Below are positions 37,508-47,234 of a DNA stretch of 51,226 nt, one piece after another. Source of the stretch: Lachnospiraceae bacterium (lineage in GTDB: Bacteria; Bacillota; Clostridia; Lachnospirales; Lachnospiraceae); NCBI GenBank assembly GCA_017436305.1, contig JAFSDJ010000106.1:1-51226 (forward strand), read 5' to 3'. Both the position numbers and the translations under genes were made by a program. Positions within the stretch are counted from its first letter, which is position 1, and every line of letters starts with the position of its first letter. Under the pieces are notes generated by a model that saw only the letters and a program-made list of their open reading frames with translations, had not been told where the DNA came from and made no database searches.

Positions 37508-37540
37508 CAGGGATTGTGATAAGCAGTCCCTGTTTTCTTT
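37508..37540 (+). terminator. Terminator or attenuator between livJ and livH
   Basis: A 9-bp stem (37508-37516 with 37524-37532) is followed by TTTTCTTTTT. It is weaker than the other terminators here and probably lets some transcription through into livHMGF. A possible second start is TATACT at 37594-37599, though its -35 box is poor. Confidence 0.7.
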
Positions 37541-37638
37541 TTGCATTTATTCAATATCAAAAATATTTTATGGAAAAAAAGAAAAATATGTGTTATACTG
37601 TCACGAGTAACAGACTTTAGAAAGAAAGGTGTTTCAAG

Positions 37639-38520
37639 ATGAGTTTTATATCGTATTTAGTGAACGGAATTAGTCTTGGTAGTGTGTATGCCATTATAGC
37701 CCTTGGTTATACAATGGTTTACGGCATTGCAAAAATGTTAAACTTTGCACACGGAGACGTTATTATGATAGGAGGATATGTGGCATTCCTTACAGTAAGT
37801 GGAATGGGATTGCCACCTGTACTGGGTGTGCTTATTTCCATGGTAGTTTGTACTGTACTTGGTGTAACTATCGAAAAGATTGCTTACAAGCCACTTCGTA
37901 TGGCTTCACCATTAGCGGTATTGATTACGGCTATTGGTGTCAGTTATCTGCTACAAAATATAGCACTTTTATTATTTGGCGCATCGCCAAAGGCATTTAC
38001 TTCAATGGTATCTGTGCCTGCAATTGTACTTGCTGATGGTCAGCTTACTATTTCGGGAGAGACAATTGTAACGATTGTAGCATGTATTGTCATTATGATT
38101 GGTCTTAATTTATTTATTAAAAAGTCCAAAGCAGGAAGAGCTATGCTTGCAGTATCAGAGGATAAAGGAGCAGCACAGCTTATGGGTATTAATGTAAATG
38201 GTACCATTGCTTTAACTTTTGCCATTGGTTCAGCACTTGCAGCCATTGCTGGAGTACTGCTTTGTTCAGCTTATCCTACTTTAACACCATATACAGGTTC
38301 TATGCCGGGTATTAAGGCTTTCGTTGCAGCGGTATTTGGTGGTATTGGTTCTATTCCGGGAGCTTTCCTTGGGGGAATTTTACTTGGTGTAATTGAAAAC
38401 TTAAGCAAGGCATACATTTCTTCACAAATGGCAGATGCCATTGTTTTTGGTGTTCTGATTGTAGTGCTTTTGGTTAGACCAACAGGAATTCTTGGAAAGA
38501 ACATTAGAGAGAAGGTGTAA
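37639..38520 (+). CDS. livH: Branched-chain amino acid ABC transporter permease LivH
   Basis: A 293-residue membrane permease. It opens with GISLGSVYAIIALGYTMVYG and AKMLNFAHGD, the classic LivH start, and ends with the conserved VLLVRPTGILG. It forms the channel with LivM. Ribosome site AAAGGTG. livM follows after two bases. Confidence 0.95.
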   Translation: MSFISYLVNGISLGSVYAIIALGYTMVYGIAKMLNFAHGDVIMIGGYVAFLTVSGMGLPPVLGVLISMVVCTVLGVTIEKIAYKPLRMASPLAVLITAIGVSYLLQNIALLLFGASPKAFTSMVSVPAIVLADGQLTISGETIVTIVACIVIMIGLNLFIKKSKAGRAMLAVSEDKGAAQLMGINVNGTIALTFAIGSALAAIAGVLLCSAYPTLTPYTGSMPGIKAFVAAVFGGIGSIPGAFLGGILLGVIENLSKAYISSQMADAIVFGVLIVVLLVRPTGILGKNIREKV

Positions 38521-38522
38521 CC

Positions 38523-39590
38523 ATGAAAAACAAATTTAATAAACAGACAAAAGACAATTTGATTACATATGGGATGGTAATTGCAGCATTTATCATTATG
38601 CAGATATTACTTAGTATGGGAAAAGTGTCAAGCCTTATGGAAGGGCTTTTAGTGCCACTTTGTACCTATGTTATTTTAGCAGTATCCTTGAATTTAACTG
38701 TGGGTATCCTTGGGGAATTAAGCTTAGGTCATGCAGGGTTTATGTGTGTGGGTGCTTTTTCCAGTGCTTTATTTAGTAAATGTACAGAAGCCACCATTAC
38801 AAACAGCGGCATTCGTTTTTTCTTTGCTATTTTAGTTGGTGCAGCAGTAGCAGCGGTATTTGGAATTCTCATTGGTATTCCGGTACTTCGCTTAAAAGGA
38901 GACTATCTTGCTATTGTAACTTTAGCGTTTGGAGAAATCATTAAGAATTTTATAAATGTTGTTTACTTAGGAAGAGATAGCAAGGGTTTTCATTTTTCCA
39001 TGAAAGATACCATGTCCTTAAATATGGAGGCTGATGGAGAAGTGCTTATAAAAGGCGCTCAGGGCATTACAGGAACTCCAAACGATTCCAACTTTATTGT
39101 TGGTATTGTACTTGTATTAGTTACCATTTTTATTATTACCAATCTGGTAAATTCCAGAACAGGCCGCGCGGTTATGGCTATTCGTGATAACCGTATTGCA
39201 GCAGAATCATTAGGTATTAATATTACAAAATATAAATTACTGGCATTTTCCATTTCTGCTTCTCTTGCTGGTGTAGCAGGTGTTTTATATGCCCATAATT
39301 TATCGACGCTGACAGCGCTGCCAAAGAACTTTGGGTATAACATGTCTATTATGATATTAGTTTTTGTAGTGCTTGGTGGCATTGGGAATATAAGAGGCTC
39401 TATTATTGCGGCAGTTATTTTAACATTATTGCCGGAGCTGCTTCGTGGTTTAAATGATTATCGTATGCTTATTTATGCCATTGTGCTGATTGCTATGATG
39501 TTATTTAACTGGAGTCCAAAGGCAATTGAAGTTAAAGAGAAGATTTCAACTAAATTCCGTACAAGTTGCAAAGGGAAGAAGGAGGTTTAA
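38523..39590 (+). CDS. livM: Branched-chain amino acid ABC transporter permease LivM
   Basis: A 355-residue membrane permease, second half of the Liv channel. Typical segments are LNLTVGILGELSLGHAGF and the long conserved LKGDYLAIVTLAFGEI, with GRAVMAIRDNRIAAESLG in the cytosolic loop that contacts the ATPases. The N-terminus carries two extra helices compared with LivH, as usual. It is followed by livG after three bases. Confidence 0.95.
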   Translation: MKNKFNKQTKDNLITYGMVIAAFIIMQILLSMGKVSSLMEGLLVPLCTYVILAVSLNLTVGILGELSLGHAGFMCVGAFSSALFSKCTEATITNSGIRFFFAILVGAAVAAVFGILIGIPVLRLKGDYLAIVTLAFGEIIKNFINVVYLGRDSKGFHFSMKDTMSLNMEADGEVLIKGAQGITGTPNDSNFIVGIVLVLVTIFIITNLVNSRTGRAVMAIRDNRIAAESLGINITKYKLLAFSISASLAGVAGVLYAHNLSTLTALPKNFGYNMSIMILVFVVLGGIGNIRGSIIAAVILTLLPELLRGLNDYRMLIYAIVLIAMMLFNWSPKAIEVKEKISTKFRTSCKGKKEV

Positions 39591-39593
39591 GAG

Positions 39594-40352
39594 ATGGCAT
39601 TGTTAGAAGTAAAAAACTTAGGCATTTCCTTCGGAGGATTACGTGCTGTAAATAATTTTAGCGTACAAATTGAAAAAGGGCAGCTTTACGGTTTGATTGG
39701 ACCAAATGGTGCAGGAAAAACTACGATTTTTAATCTTCTTACAGGAGTTTATAAGCCGGATGAGGGTTCTGTTGTTTTAGATGGCAAAAATATTACAGGA
39801 AAAAGCAACATAGACATAAACAAAGAAGGAATTGCCAGAACTTTTCAGAACATCCGTCTGTTTAAGGATATGAGTGTGCTTGATAATGTAAAAGCAGGTC
39901 TTCATAATCAATATCATTATTCTACCATAGAAGGCATTTTAAGACTTCCAAGATATCACAAGGTAGAAAAGGAAATGAATGAAAAGGCTATGGAGCTTTT
40001 AAAAGTATTTTCTTTAGAGGAGGAAGCTAATTATTTAGCGTCCAACTTACCTTATGGAAAACAGAGAAAGTTGGAAATAGCAAGAGCACTGGCTACTAAT
40101 CCAAAGTTACTTTTATTAGATGAGCCGGCTGCGGGTATGAATCCAAATGAAACAAAAGAATTAATGGATACTATCAGCTTTGTAAGAAAGCATTTCGATA
40201 TGACCATTTTGTTAATTGAACATGACATGAAGCTTGTTTCCGGTATTTGCGAAAAGCTTACCGTTTTAAATTTTGGTGAAGTTTTAGCGGAAGGAAAAAC
40301 CAACGAAGTACTTAACAACAAGGCAGTTATTACTGCATACTTGGGCGAATAG
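39594..40352 (+). CDS. livG: Branched-chain amino acid ABC transporter ATPase LivG
   Basis: A 252-residue ATPase. Walker A is GPNGAGKTT, the signature is the LivG-type LPYGKQRKLEIARAL, and Walker B is LLLLDEPAAGMN followed by the switch His in LIEHDM. It partners LivF on the cytosolic face. The start follows GGAGGTTTAAGAG, only three bases after livM. Confidence 0.96.
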   Translation: MALLEVKNLGISFGGLRAVNNFSVQIEKGQLYGLIGPNGAGKTTIFNLLTGVYKPDEGSVVLDGKNITGKSNIDINKEGIARTFQNIRLFKDMSVLDNVKAGLHNQYHYSTIEGILRLPRYHKVEKEMNEKAMELLKVFSLEEEANYLASNLPYGKQRKLEIARALATNPKLLLLDEPAAGMNPNETKELMDTISFVRKHFDMTILLIEHDMKLVSGICEKLTVLNFGEVLAEGKTNEVLNNKAVITAYLGE

Positions 40353-40364
40353 GAGGCAGTTATC

Positions 40365-41075
40365 ATGGCAATGTTAGAAGTAAAAGATTTAAAAGTCCAT
40401 TATGGCATGATAGAAGCCATTAAGGGAATTGATTTTGAAGTAAATAAAGGTGAGGTTGTTGCATTAATTGGTGCAAATGGTGCAGGAAAAACCACAATTC
40501 TTCATACTGTGTCCGGCCTTTTGCAGCCGAGCAGCGGAACGGTTACTTTTGAAGGGAAAGACATTACAAAAATGCCGGGACATAAAATTGTATCGTTAGG
40601 TATGGCACATGTACCGGAAGGTCGTCGTGTGTTTGCGCAGTTAAGTGTTTATGAAAATCTTTTAATGGGTGCATATACAAGAAAAGACAAACAGGAAATA
40701 CAGGAAACGCTGGACATGGTTTATACCCGTTTCCCAAGACTGGAAGAGCGAAAAACACAGTTGGCAGGTACTTTAAGTGGTGGTGAACAGCAGATGCTTG
40801 CCATGGGAAGGGCACTTATGAGTCATCCTTCCATTATCCTAATGGATGAACCGTCTATGGGACTTTCTCCTATTTTTGTAAATGAGATTTTTAAGATTAT
40901 CGAGGATGTAAGTTCTATGGGAACGACGGTTTTACTGGTAGAGCAGAATGCAAAAAAAGCACTGGATATAGCAAATCGTGCATATGTATTAGAAACAGGT
41001 AAAATCGTGCTTTCAGGTGATGCAGATAAACTTAAGAATGATGATGCTGTGAAAAAGGCATACTTAGGTGAATAG
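40365..41075 (+). CDS. livF: Branched-chain amino acid ABC transporter ATPase LivF
   Basis: A 236-residue ATPase. Walker A is GANGAGKTT, the signature LSGGEQQMLAMGRAL, and Walker B is IILMDEPSMGLSP with LVEQNA as the LivF-type switch. Length and motifs are standard. A 12-base gap with GGAGG separates it from livG, and a cytidylate-kinase-like gene follows after 11 bases. Confidence 0.96.
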   Translation: MAMLEVKDLKVHYGMIEAIKGIDFEVNKGEVVALIGANGAGKTTILHTVSGLLQPSSGTVTFEGKDITKMPGHKIVSLGMAHVPEGRRVFAQLSVYENLLMGAYTRKDKQEIQETLDMVYTRFPRLEERKTQLAGTLSGGEQQMLAMGRALMSHPSIILMDEPSMGLSPIFVNEIFKIIEDVSSMGTTVLLVEQNAKKALDIANRAYVLETGKIVLSGDADKLKNDDAVKKAYLGE

Positions 41076-41086
41076 GAGGGATTTCT

Positions 41087-41713
41087 GTGGAGAAATATGT
41101 AATCACAATTGCAAGACATTACGGCAGTGGTGGAAGAACAATTGGAAAACAACTGGCAAAAGAACTTGGGATTAATTTTTATGACAGAGAAATTTTGCGT
41201 ATGGCGTCTGACGAAAGCGGAATATCAGAAGGTCTTTTCGGGGAGGCAGATGAGCAGCTGAAAAACAGTCCTTTGAAAAGAATAATAAAAAATATCTACG
41301 AAGGACAGTTAATACCACCTGACAGCGAAGATTTTTCTTCTGATGACAACTTATTTAATTATCAGGCAAAAGTTATTAGAGAATTAGCAGATACAGAATC
41401 CTGTGTGATTATAGGCAGATGTGCAGATTTTGTATTAAAGGATCACAAAAATGTGATTTCCGTATTTGTTCATGCAGACAAGGAATTTAGTCTGGAAAAA
41501 GCAAAGGAACGTATCGGACTTTCTGATAAGGAAGTAGAAAAATATATTGCAAAAACAGACAGAAACAGAGCCGACTATTATAAGTATCATACAGGACAGG
41601 AATGGAATGATGCAAGAAACTATGATTTATGCTTAGATAGCAGTAAATTAGGCTTTGAAGGCTGTGTTGAAGAGATTAAAAGCTACATGAAAATAAGATT
41701 TAAAAACTTCTAG
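41087..41713 (+). CDS. Cytidylate kinase-like family protein
   Basis: A 208-residue P-loop kinase of the AAA_26 / cytidylate-kinase-like family. The phosphate loop reads ARHYGSGGRTIGKQLA (residues about 8-23) and the C-terminal part has RNRADYYKYHTGQEW, typical of this branch and distinct from true Cmk. The substrate is unknown. It starts with GTG after GGAGGG, 11 bases behind livF, and a terminator follows, so it is the last gene of the liv transcript. A fragment of a related gene is found after the pyruvate phosphate dikinase gene at 45835. Confidence 0.88.
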   Translation: MEKYVITIARHYGSGGRTIGKQLAKELGINFYDREILRMASDESGISEGLFGEADEQLKNSPLKRIIKNIYEGQLIPPDSEDFSSDDNLFNYQAKVIRELADTESCVIIGRCADFVLKDHKNVISVFVHADKEFSLEKAKERIGLSDKEVEKYIAKTDRNRADYYKYHTGQEWNDARNYDLCLDSSKLGFEGCVEEIKSYMKIRFKNF

Positions 41714-41744
41714 AAAAAAGCAGGAATATTTTCCTGCTTTTTTT
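41714..41744 (+). terminator. Terminator ending the liv operon
   Basis: The stem AAAAAAGCAGGAA with TTCCTGCTTTTTT is followed by more T's, directly at the stop codon of the kinase-like gene. Confidence 0.93.
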
Positions 41745-41788
41745 ATTATGATAATAGTAATAGAAGATGGAATAGAAAGAGAAGGTCT

Positions 41789-42952
41789 ATGAGAAGAATT
41801 GTAGCAGCAATGCTGACACCTATTATCATATTTTGCTATATGGGAAATGTGGCTTTTGCAGAAGAAATTACACTAGATATTTCTGCACCCTCAGCCATTT
41901 TAATGGAAGCTTCAACCGGGCAGGTCATTTATGAAAAAAATGCGGAGGAAAGGCTTCATCCTGCCAGCATTACAAAGATTATGACCTTGCTTTTGATCTT
42001 TGAAAAGCTAGAGGAAGGGAAAATCAGTTTAACAGATGAAGTAACAACCAGTGCCCATGCCAAGTCTATGGGCGGCTCCCAGGTATTTTTGGAGGAGGGG
42101 GAGGTCCAGACAGTTGATACTTTAATTAAATGTATTGCGGTTGCCAGTGGAAATGATGCAGCAGTGGCAATGGCTGAGTACATAGCAGGAAGTGAAGAAG
42201 AATTTGTTAAAATGATGAATAACCGGGCCAAGGAACTGGGAATGACACAGACTACCTTTGAGGACTGTTGCGGACTTAGTGATTCTAATGGGCATATGAC
42301 TACAGCAAAGGATGTGGCACTCATGTCCAGAGAATTAATTGTAAATCATCCGGAGATCTACAATTACACCCAGATATGGATGGAAGATATTATTCACCAA
42401 ACAAACAGAGGAAGCAGTACGTTTACTTTATCAAGTACCAATAAACTTTTAAAGCAATATGAATATACAACGGGATTAAAAACCGGCTCTACTAATACAG
42501 CTAAATACTGTCTGTCGGCCACTGCCAGGAAAAATGATATTGACTTAATTGCAGTTGTAATGAAAGCGCCGGACCACAAAGTCAGGTTTAATGACGCAGT
42601 CAGTTTGTTAAATTATGGTTTTTCAGTAAGTAATTTGTATAAGGATGAAAATAAAGATTTGCTAGAAAACCAGAAGCTTTCAGGAGGTGTGGAGGAAACA
42701 GTTCCTTTAGTGTATAGTGGTGCGTTTCAATATCTGGATGTAACCGGAAAAAATTTAAGTCAGGTTACAAAGGAAATTAAAGTAGCAAAAGTAGGGCAGG
42801 CACCGGTAGTAGAAGGTCAGAAAGCAGGGGAAGCTGTTTATATGCTTGATGGAGATAAAATAGGTTCCGTCGACATTTTATATGGTTCTTCCGTAAAAGA
42901 AGCGGTGTTTAAAGATTACATATGGAAGATATTTGTGAAGTTCTGTTTATAA
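41789..42952 (+). CDS. dacF: D-alanyl-D-alanine carboxypeptidase (low-molecular-weight PBP)
   Basis: A 387-residue cell-wall enzyme that trims the terminal D-Ala from peptidoglycan stem peptides. A signal peptide ends near AFAEE (residue 24). Active-site motifs are SITK (Ser60 to Lys63), SGN in VASGNDAAV, and KTG in LKTGST. A C-terminal beta domain follows and the last residues form a hydrophobic/amphipathic tail for membrane attachment. The DacF/DacB-like name is approximate because clostridial genomes carry several paralogues. Confidence 0.92.
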   Translation: MRRIVAAMLTPIIIFCYMGNVAFAEEITLDISAPSAILMEASTGQVIYEKNAEERLHPASITKIMTLLLIFEKLEEGKISLTDEVTTSAHAKSMGGSQVFLEEGEVQTVDTLIKCIAVASGNDAAVAMAEYIAGSEEEFVKMMNNRAKELGMTQTTFEDCCGLSDSNGHMTTAKDVALMSRELIVNHPEIYNYTQIWMEDIIHQTNRGSSTFTLSSTNKLLKQYEYTTGLKTGSTNTAKYCLSATARKNDIDLIAVVMKAPDHKVRFNDAVSLLNYGFSVSNLYKDENKDLLENQKLSGGVEETVPLVYSGAFQYLDVTGKNLSQVTKEIKVAKVGQAPVVEGQKAGEAVYMLDGDKIGSVDILYGSSVKEAVFKDYIWKIFVKFCL

Positions 42953-43165
42953 AAGTATTTTGGATAAAACAAGCAAATATCAGAAAACAAAAGATAAAAA
43001 ACGAATATTGTCTGAAAAAACTAGTGATATTCATGCTGTTATGTGATATAATGTATAAGTAGCTGTGTTGCCAGTAAATGTCAAAGCAGCAAAATAAAGC
43101 CATGTAAAAAAGGGACATGGTAAAACCAGAAAAATACGAAGAAGGTTCAAAGGAGGACAAAACGT

Positions 43166-45814
43166 ATGGCAAAGTGGGTTTACTTATTTAAAGAGGGAAA
43201 GGCTGATATGCGTAACCTTTTAGGGGGCAAGGGAGCAAACCTGGCAGAAATGACCAATTTAGGACTTCCGATTCCACAGGGATTTACAGTTACAACGGAA
43301 GCCTGTACAGATTATTACAATCAGGGAAAACAAATTAGTGACGAAATTAAAACACAAATATTTGAAGCACTGGCACTTTTAGAAGAACAGCAGGGAAAGA
43401 AATTTGGAGATGTTAGCAATCCACTTTTAGTCTCTGTGCGTTCAGGAGCAAGAGCGTCTATGCCAGGTATGATGGATACTATTTTAAACCTTGGGCTCAA
43501 TGATGATGCAGTGGAAGGGTTTGCAGAAAAAACAGGAAATAAAAGATTTGCATATGATTCTTATAGAAGATTTATTCAAATGTTTTCCGATGTAGTAATG
43601 GAAGTTCCAAAGTCTAAATTTGAACGGGTTTTGGACGACATGAAAGAAGACAAAAAAGAAGAACTTGGCAAGAAACCGGAAGATACTGTATACGATACAG
43701 ATTTAACAGCAGAAGATATGAAACAGGTTATTGTCAAATTTAAAGAAATATATAAAGAAGCTTTAGGACATGATTTCCCACAGAATCCTAAGGAGCAGTT
43801 GATAGAGGCTGTAAAAGCAGTATTCCGTTCATGGGACAATGAACGTGCAATTGTTTATCGTCGTATGAATGATATTCCCGGTGATTGGGGAACAGCGGTA
43901 AATGTACAGGCAATGGTGTTTGGAAATATGGGCAATACATCCGGAACGGGGGTTGCTTTTACAAGAAATCCATCTACCGGTGAAAAAGGTATTTATGGCG
44001 AATATTTAATTAATGCACAGGGTGAAGACGTAGTAGCAGGTATTCGTACTCCACAGCCTATTACAAAGCTAAAAGAGGACATGCCGGCATGCTACGAGCA
44101 ATTTTTATCTATTGCGGATAAATTGGAAAAGCATTACCGGGATATGCAGGACATGGAATTTACCATTGAGGATGGTAAGCTTTATTTCTTACAGACCCGT
44201 AATGGAAAAAGAACGGCACAGGCTGCCCTCCAGATTGCATGTGATCTGGTAGACGAAGGCATGATTACAAAAGAGGAGGCAGTTAGCCGTATTGAAGCAA
44301 AAACACTGGATCAGCTGTTACATCCTACCTTTGATCCACAGGCATTAAAAGAAGGCAATGTTATCGGAAGTGCACTTCCGGCTTCTCCGGGTGCTGCTGC
44401 CGGAAAGGTTTACTTCACTGCACTTGATGCAAAAGAAGCCCACGAAAAAGGAGAAAGAGTAGTATTAGTACGTTTAGAAACCTCGCCGGAAGATATTGAA
44501 GGAATGAATGCAGCAGAAGGTATTTTGACAGTAAGAGGCGGTATGACAAGCCATGCTGCAGTTGTAGCAAGAGGTATGGGAACCGCATGTGTTTCCGGCT
44601 GTGGCGAAATTAAAATTGATGAACATGCAAAAGAGTTTACTTTAGGTGGTATTACCTTCCATGAAGGAGATTATATTTCCTTAGACGGTTCTACCGGAAA
44701 GATTTACGAAGGAGATATTAAGACAGTTGAGGCTACCATTGGTGGAAACTTTGGACGAATTATGGAATGGGCTGACAGCTTTAGAACATTAAAAGTACGT
44801 ACCAACGCAGACACACCACAGGATGCAGCAAATGCAATAAGACTTGGTGCAGAAGGTATTGGCTTATGTCGTACAGAGCATATGTTCTTTGAAGCCGACA
44901 GAATTCCAAAGATTCGGAAAATGATCCTTTCAAAAACGGTAGAAGAAAGAGAAAAGGCATTGCAGGAGTTAATTCCATTCCAGAAAGGCGACTTTAAAGG
45001 AATTTATGAAGTAATGGAAGGCAGACCGGTCACAATCCGTTTCTTAGACCCACCGCTTCATGAGTTTGTACCAACAGAGGAAAAAGATATTGCTGACTTA
45101 GCCAAGGATATGAATTTATCCGTAGAGGAAGTAAAGGCAACCTGTGATAATCTTCACGAATTTAACCCAATGATGGGCCATCGCGGATGTCGTCTGGCTG
45201 TTACCTATCCTGAAATTGCCAGAATGCAGACAAGAGCTGTTATGGAAGCTGCCATTGAAGTGAAGGAAGAAAAGGGCTTTGATATTGTTCCGGAAATTAT
45301 GATTCCGTTGGTAGGAGAGAAGAAAGAGTTAAAATATGTAAAGGATGTAGTAGTTGCTACTGCAGAAGAGGTAAAGAAAGAGAAAAACTCAGATATTACC
45401 TATCATATTGGAACCATGATTGAAATTCCACGTGCAGCACTTTTAGCAAATGAAATTGCGGAAGAAGCAGAATTTTTCTCATTTGGAACAAATGATTTAA
45501 CACAGATGACCTTTGGTTTTTCTAGAGATGATGCAGGTAAGTTTTTAGATTCTTATTATATGAGCAAAATTTACGAATCTGATCCATTTGCAAGACTTGA
45601 CCAAAATGGTGTAGGTCAGCTTGTAAAAATGGCAGCAGAGAAAGGCAGAAGTGTCCGTGCTGACTTGAAACTTGGCATTTGTGGAGAGCATGGTGGCGAC
45701 CCATCAAGCGTTGAGTTCTGCCATAAGGTTGGTTTAAATTATGTTTCCTGCTCGCCGTTTAGAGTTCCAATTGCAAGGCTGGCGGCAGCACAGGCAGCTA
45801 TCGCTCAAAAGTAG
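43166..45814 (+). CDS. ppdK: Pyruvate, phosphate dikinase
   Basis: An 882-residue enzyme interconverting pyruvate + ATP + Pi and phosphoenolpyruvate + AMP + PPi, important in PPi-linked glycolysis of clostridia. The N-terminal ATP-grasp domain is followed by the swivelling phosphohistidine domain with GGMTSHAAVVARGMG (phospho-acceptor His) and the PEP/pyruvate barrel with LCRTEHMFF and FGTNDLTQMTFG. The final segment GICGEHGGDP is the catalytic-Cys region of the barrel. Length is as expected. Ribosome site AAAGGAGG. A TATAAT at 43047-43052 may be its -10 box. Confidence 0.97.
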   Translation: MAKWVYLFKEGKADMRNLLGGKGANLAEMTNLGLPIPQGFTVTTEACTDYYNQGKQISDEIKTQIFEALALLEEQQGKKFGDVSNPLLVSVRSGARASMPGMMDTILNLGLNDDAVEGFAEKTGNKRFAYDSYRRFIQMFSDVVMEVPKSKFERVLDDMKEDKKEELGKKPEDTVYDTDLTAEDMKQVIVKFKEIYKEALGHDFPQNPKEQLIEAVKAVFRSWDNERAIVYRRMNDIPGDWGTAVNVQAMVFGNMGNTSGTGVAFTRNPSTGEKGIYGEYLINAQGEDVVAGIRTPQPITKLKEDMPACYEQFLSIADKLEKHYRDMQDMEFTIEDGKLYFLQTRNGKRTAQAALQIACDLVDEGMITKEEAVSRIEAKTLDQLLHPTFDPQALKEGNVIGSALPASPGAAAGKVYFTALDAKEAHEKGERVVLVRLETSPEDIEGMNAAEGILTVRGGMTSHAAVVARGMGTACVSGCGEIKIDEHAKEFTLGGITFHEGDYISLDGSTGKIYEGDIKTVEATIGGNFGRIMEWADSFRTLKVRTNADTPQDAANAIRLGAEGIGLCRTEHMFFEADRIPKIRKMILSKTVEEREKALQELIPFQKGDFKGIYEVMEGRPVTIRFLDPPLHEFVPTEEKDIADLAKDMNLSVEEVKATCDNLHEFNPMMGHRGCRLAVTYPEIARMQTRAVMEAAIEVKEEKGFDIVPEIMIPLVGEKKELKYVKDVVVATAEEVKKEKNSDITYHIGTMIEIPRAALLANEIAEEAEFFSFGTNDLTQMTFGFSRDDAGKFLDSYYMSKIYESDPFARLDQNGVGQLVKMAAEKGRSVRADLKLGICGEHGGDPSSVEFCHKVGLNYVSCSPFRVPIARLAAAQAAIAQK

Positions 45815-45834
45815 GCGAATGCTATTTATTTAGT

Positions 45835-45942
45835 GTGAAGCTTGATTTTGAGAAAGCAAAAGAATATAGAAAAAGTTATGGTGCATACCTACGGCATAAT
45901 CAATGGAATGACATTGAAGTTGAGGTTTGTATGCTGATATAA
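45835..45942 (+). pseudogene. C-terminal remnant of a cytidylate-kinase-like gene
   Basis: A 35-codon open stretch reads KAKEYRKSYGAYLRHNQWND and then VEVCMLI before the stop. It resembles the C-terminal part of the kinase-like protein at 41087 (RADYYKYHTGQEWNDARNYDLCLD): same spacing of Tyr, Gln/Glu-Trp-Asn-Asp and Cys-Leu. No N-terminal P-loop is present upstream. It is therefore a relic left at the junction between the ppdK gene and the accessory region. Confidence 0.5.
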
Positions 45943-45950
45943 GATTTTCG

Positions 45951-45990
45951 TCCCACTATTTACAGAAATGTAGGTAGTGGGATTTTTTTT
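45951..45990 (+). terminator. Terminator downstream of the ppdK region
   Basis: TCCCACTA (45951-45958) pairs with TAGTGGGA (45975-45982), followed by eight T residues. It separates core genes from the accessory region. Confidence 0.9.
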
Positions 45991-46064
45991 GAGAAAGTTG
46001 GTGCAAAACTGATTTTTTTTGATATAATTACATTAGAAAAGTTTGATTGGAAGGAGGTAGTGCT

Positions 46065-47234
46065 ATGCCAGCAGTGAATGTGAATATTCAGCCAGAAATA
46101 ATTAGCTGGGCTTTAAGTCAAACACAAGAAGAAAAACTTGGCGATAAATTGATGAACAACATAACACAGTGGCTTAATGGTACTAAGACTCCGACCTTTA
46201 ATCAGATAGAGGATTTTAGTAAGAAAGCCAATATTCCATTGGGATATTTCTTCTTGCAGACACCGCCAGTAGAACAGATTGAATTACTGGAATATCGTAC
46301 TGTGGATAGTATTCAGCTTGCCAATCCAAGTCGTAACCTGATTGATACAATTCATGAAATGGAAAGTATTCAGGATTGGATGAAGGATTACAGACAGGAG
46401 CTGGGTTTTGATGTGTTGCCTGTTGTTGGTTGTATGAAGGGTGTTAAGGATGCCAGTGTTATCGTTGATAGAATTCGCAAGGATTTAGACTTAGAAGATA
46501 CTTGGTACGAGAAATGTAAGGACCCTAGAGAAGCTTTCAGCTACATCAGAGGAAAGCTGGAAGAATGTGGGGTAGTTGTGGTGATGAGCGGTGTGGTAGG
46601 AAAGAATACACATCGTGCATTGGATGTAAATGAGTTCAGAGCGTTTGCTATGGTAGATGAATGGGCTCCGCTTATATTTATTAATACAGCAGATTCTAAG
46701 GGTGCTAAGTTATTCTCTCTATTACATGAAGTGGCTCATATTTGGATTGGCGAAGCTGATTTGTTTAATGACAGACGAAATCGTGTGGATGGTGTGAGTG
46801 CTACGGAAGTAATGTGTAATGCAGTAGCTGGAGAGTTAATTGTACCAAAGAGTATATTCTTGAATAAATGGAATGCTAGCAATATTGATATGGATGTGTA
46901 TGCAACCATTACAGAACTAGCGAAGTATTTCCGTTGTGGTGAGATTGTTATTGCAAGAAAAGCAATGGATTGTAAGAAGATAAAACAAGATGAATATCAC
47001 CAGGTAGTACAGACTGCAATCGACAATTACAATCAGATGAAAGAGAACAAAGAGAGTTCTGGTGGTAATTATTATAATACTATGGGTTCTCGTTTAGATG
47101 GGTGCTTTGTAAGAGCGTTGTGTGAAAGCATCAATATGGGTAGAACTTCTTATACAGAAGCATATCGCTTGACAAATACGAGCCGCAAGACATTTTCTGA
47201 TGTAGTGCAGCGTCTTGGAGGTGTGGAATGGTAG
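46065..47234 (+). CDS. Xre-type/ImmA-IrrE metalloprotease, antitoxin-like partner
   Basis: A 389-residue protein of the COG2856 type. An N-terminal helix-turn-helix-like region (residues about 10-65) precedes a zinc metallopeptidase domain with HEVAH at residues 221-225 and a downstream glutamate ligand. Such genes are typically paired with DUF4411 toxin-like genes in mobile DNA, and here the next gene overlaps by seven bases. Family members cleave or control repressors in mobile elements. The start at 46065 follows AAGGAGG. Base and codon usage look more like mobile-element DNA than the core genes upstream (visual impression only). Confidence 0.87.
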   Translation: MPAVNVNIQPEIISWALSQTQEEKLGDKLMNNITQWLNGTKTPTFNQIEDFSKKANIPLGYFFLQTPPVEQIELLEYRTVDSIQLANPSRNLIDTIHEMESIQDWMKDYRQELGFDVLPVVGCMKGVKDASVIVDRIRKDLDLEDTWYEKCKDPREAFSYIRGKLEECGVVVVMSGVVGKNTHRALDVNEFRAFAMVDEWAPLIFINTADSKGAKLFSLLHEVAHIWIGEADLFNDRRNRVDGVSATEVMCNAVAGELIVPKSIFLNKWNASNIDMDVYATITELAKYFRCGEIVIARKAMDCKKIKQDEYHQVVQTAIDNYNQMKENKESSGGNYYNTMGSRLDGCFVRALCESINMGRTSYTEAYRLTNTSRKTFSDVVQRLGGVEW

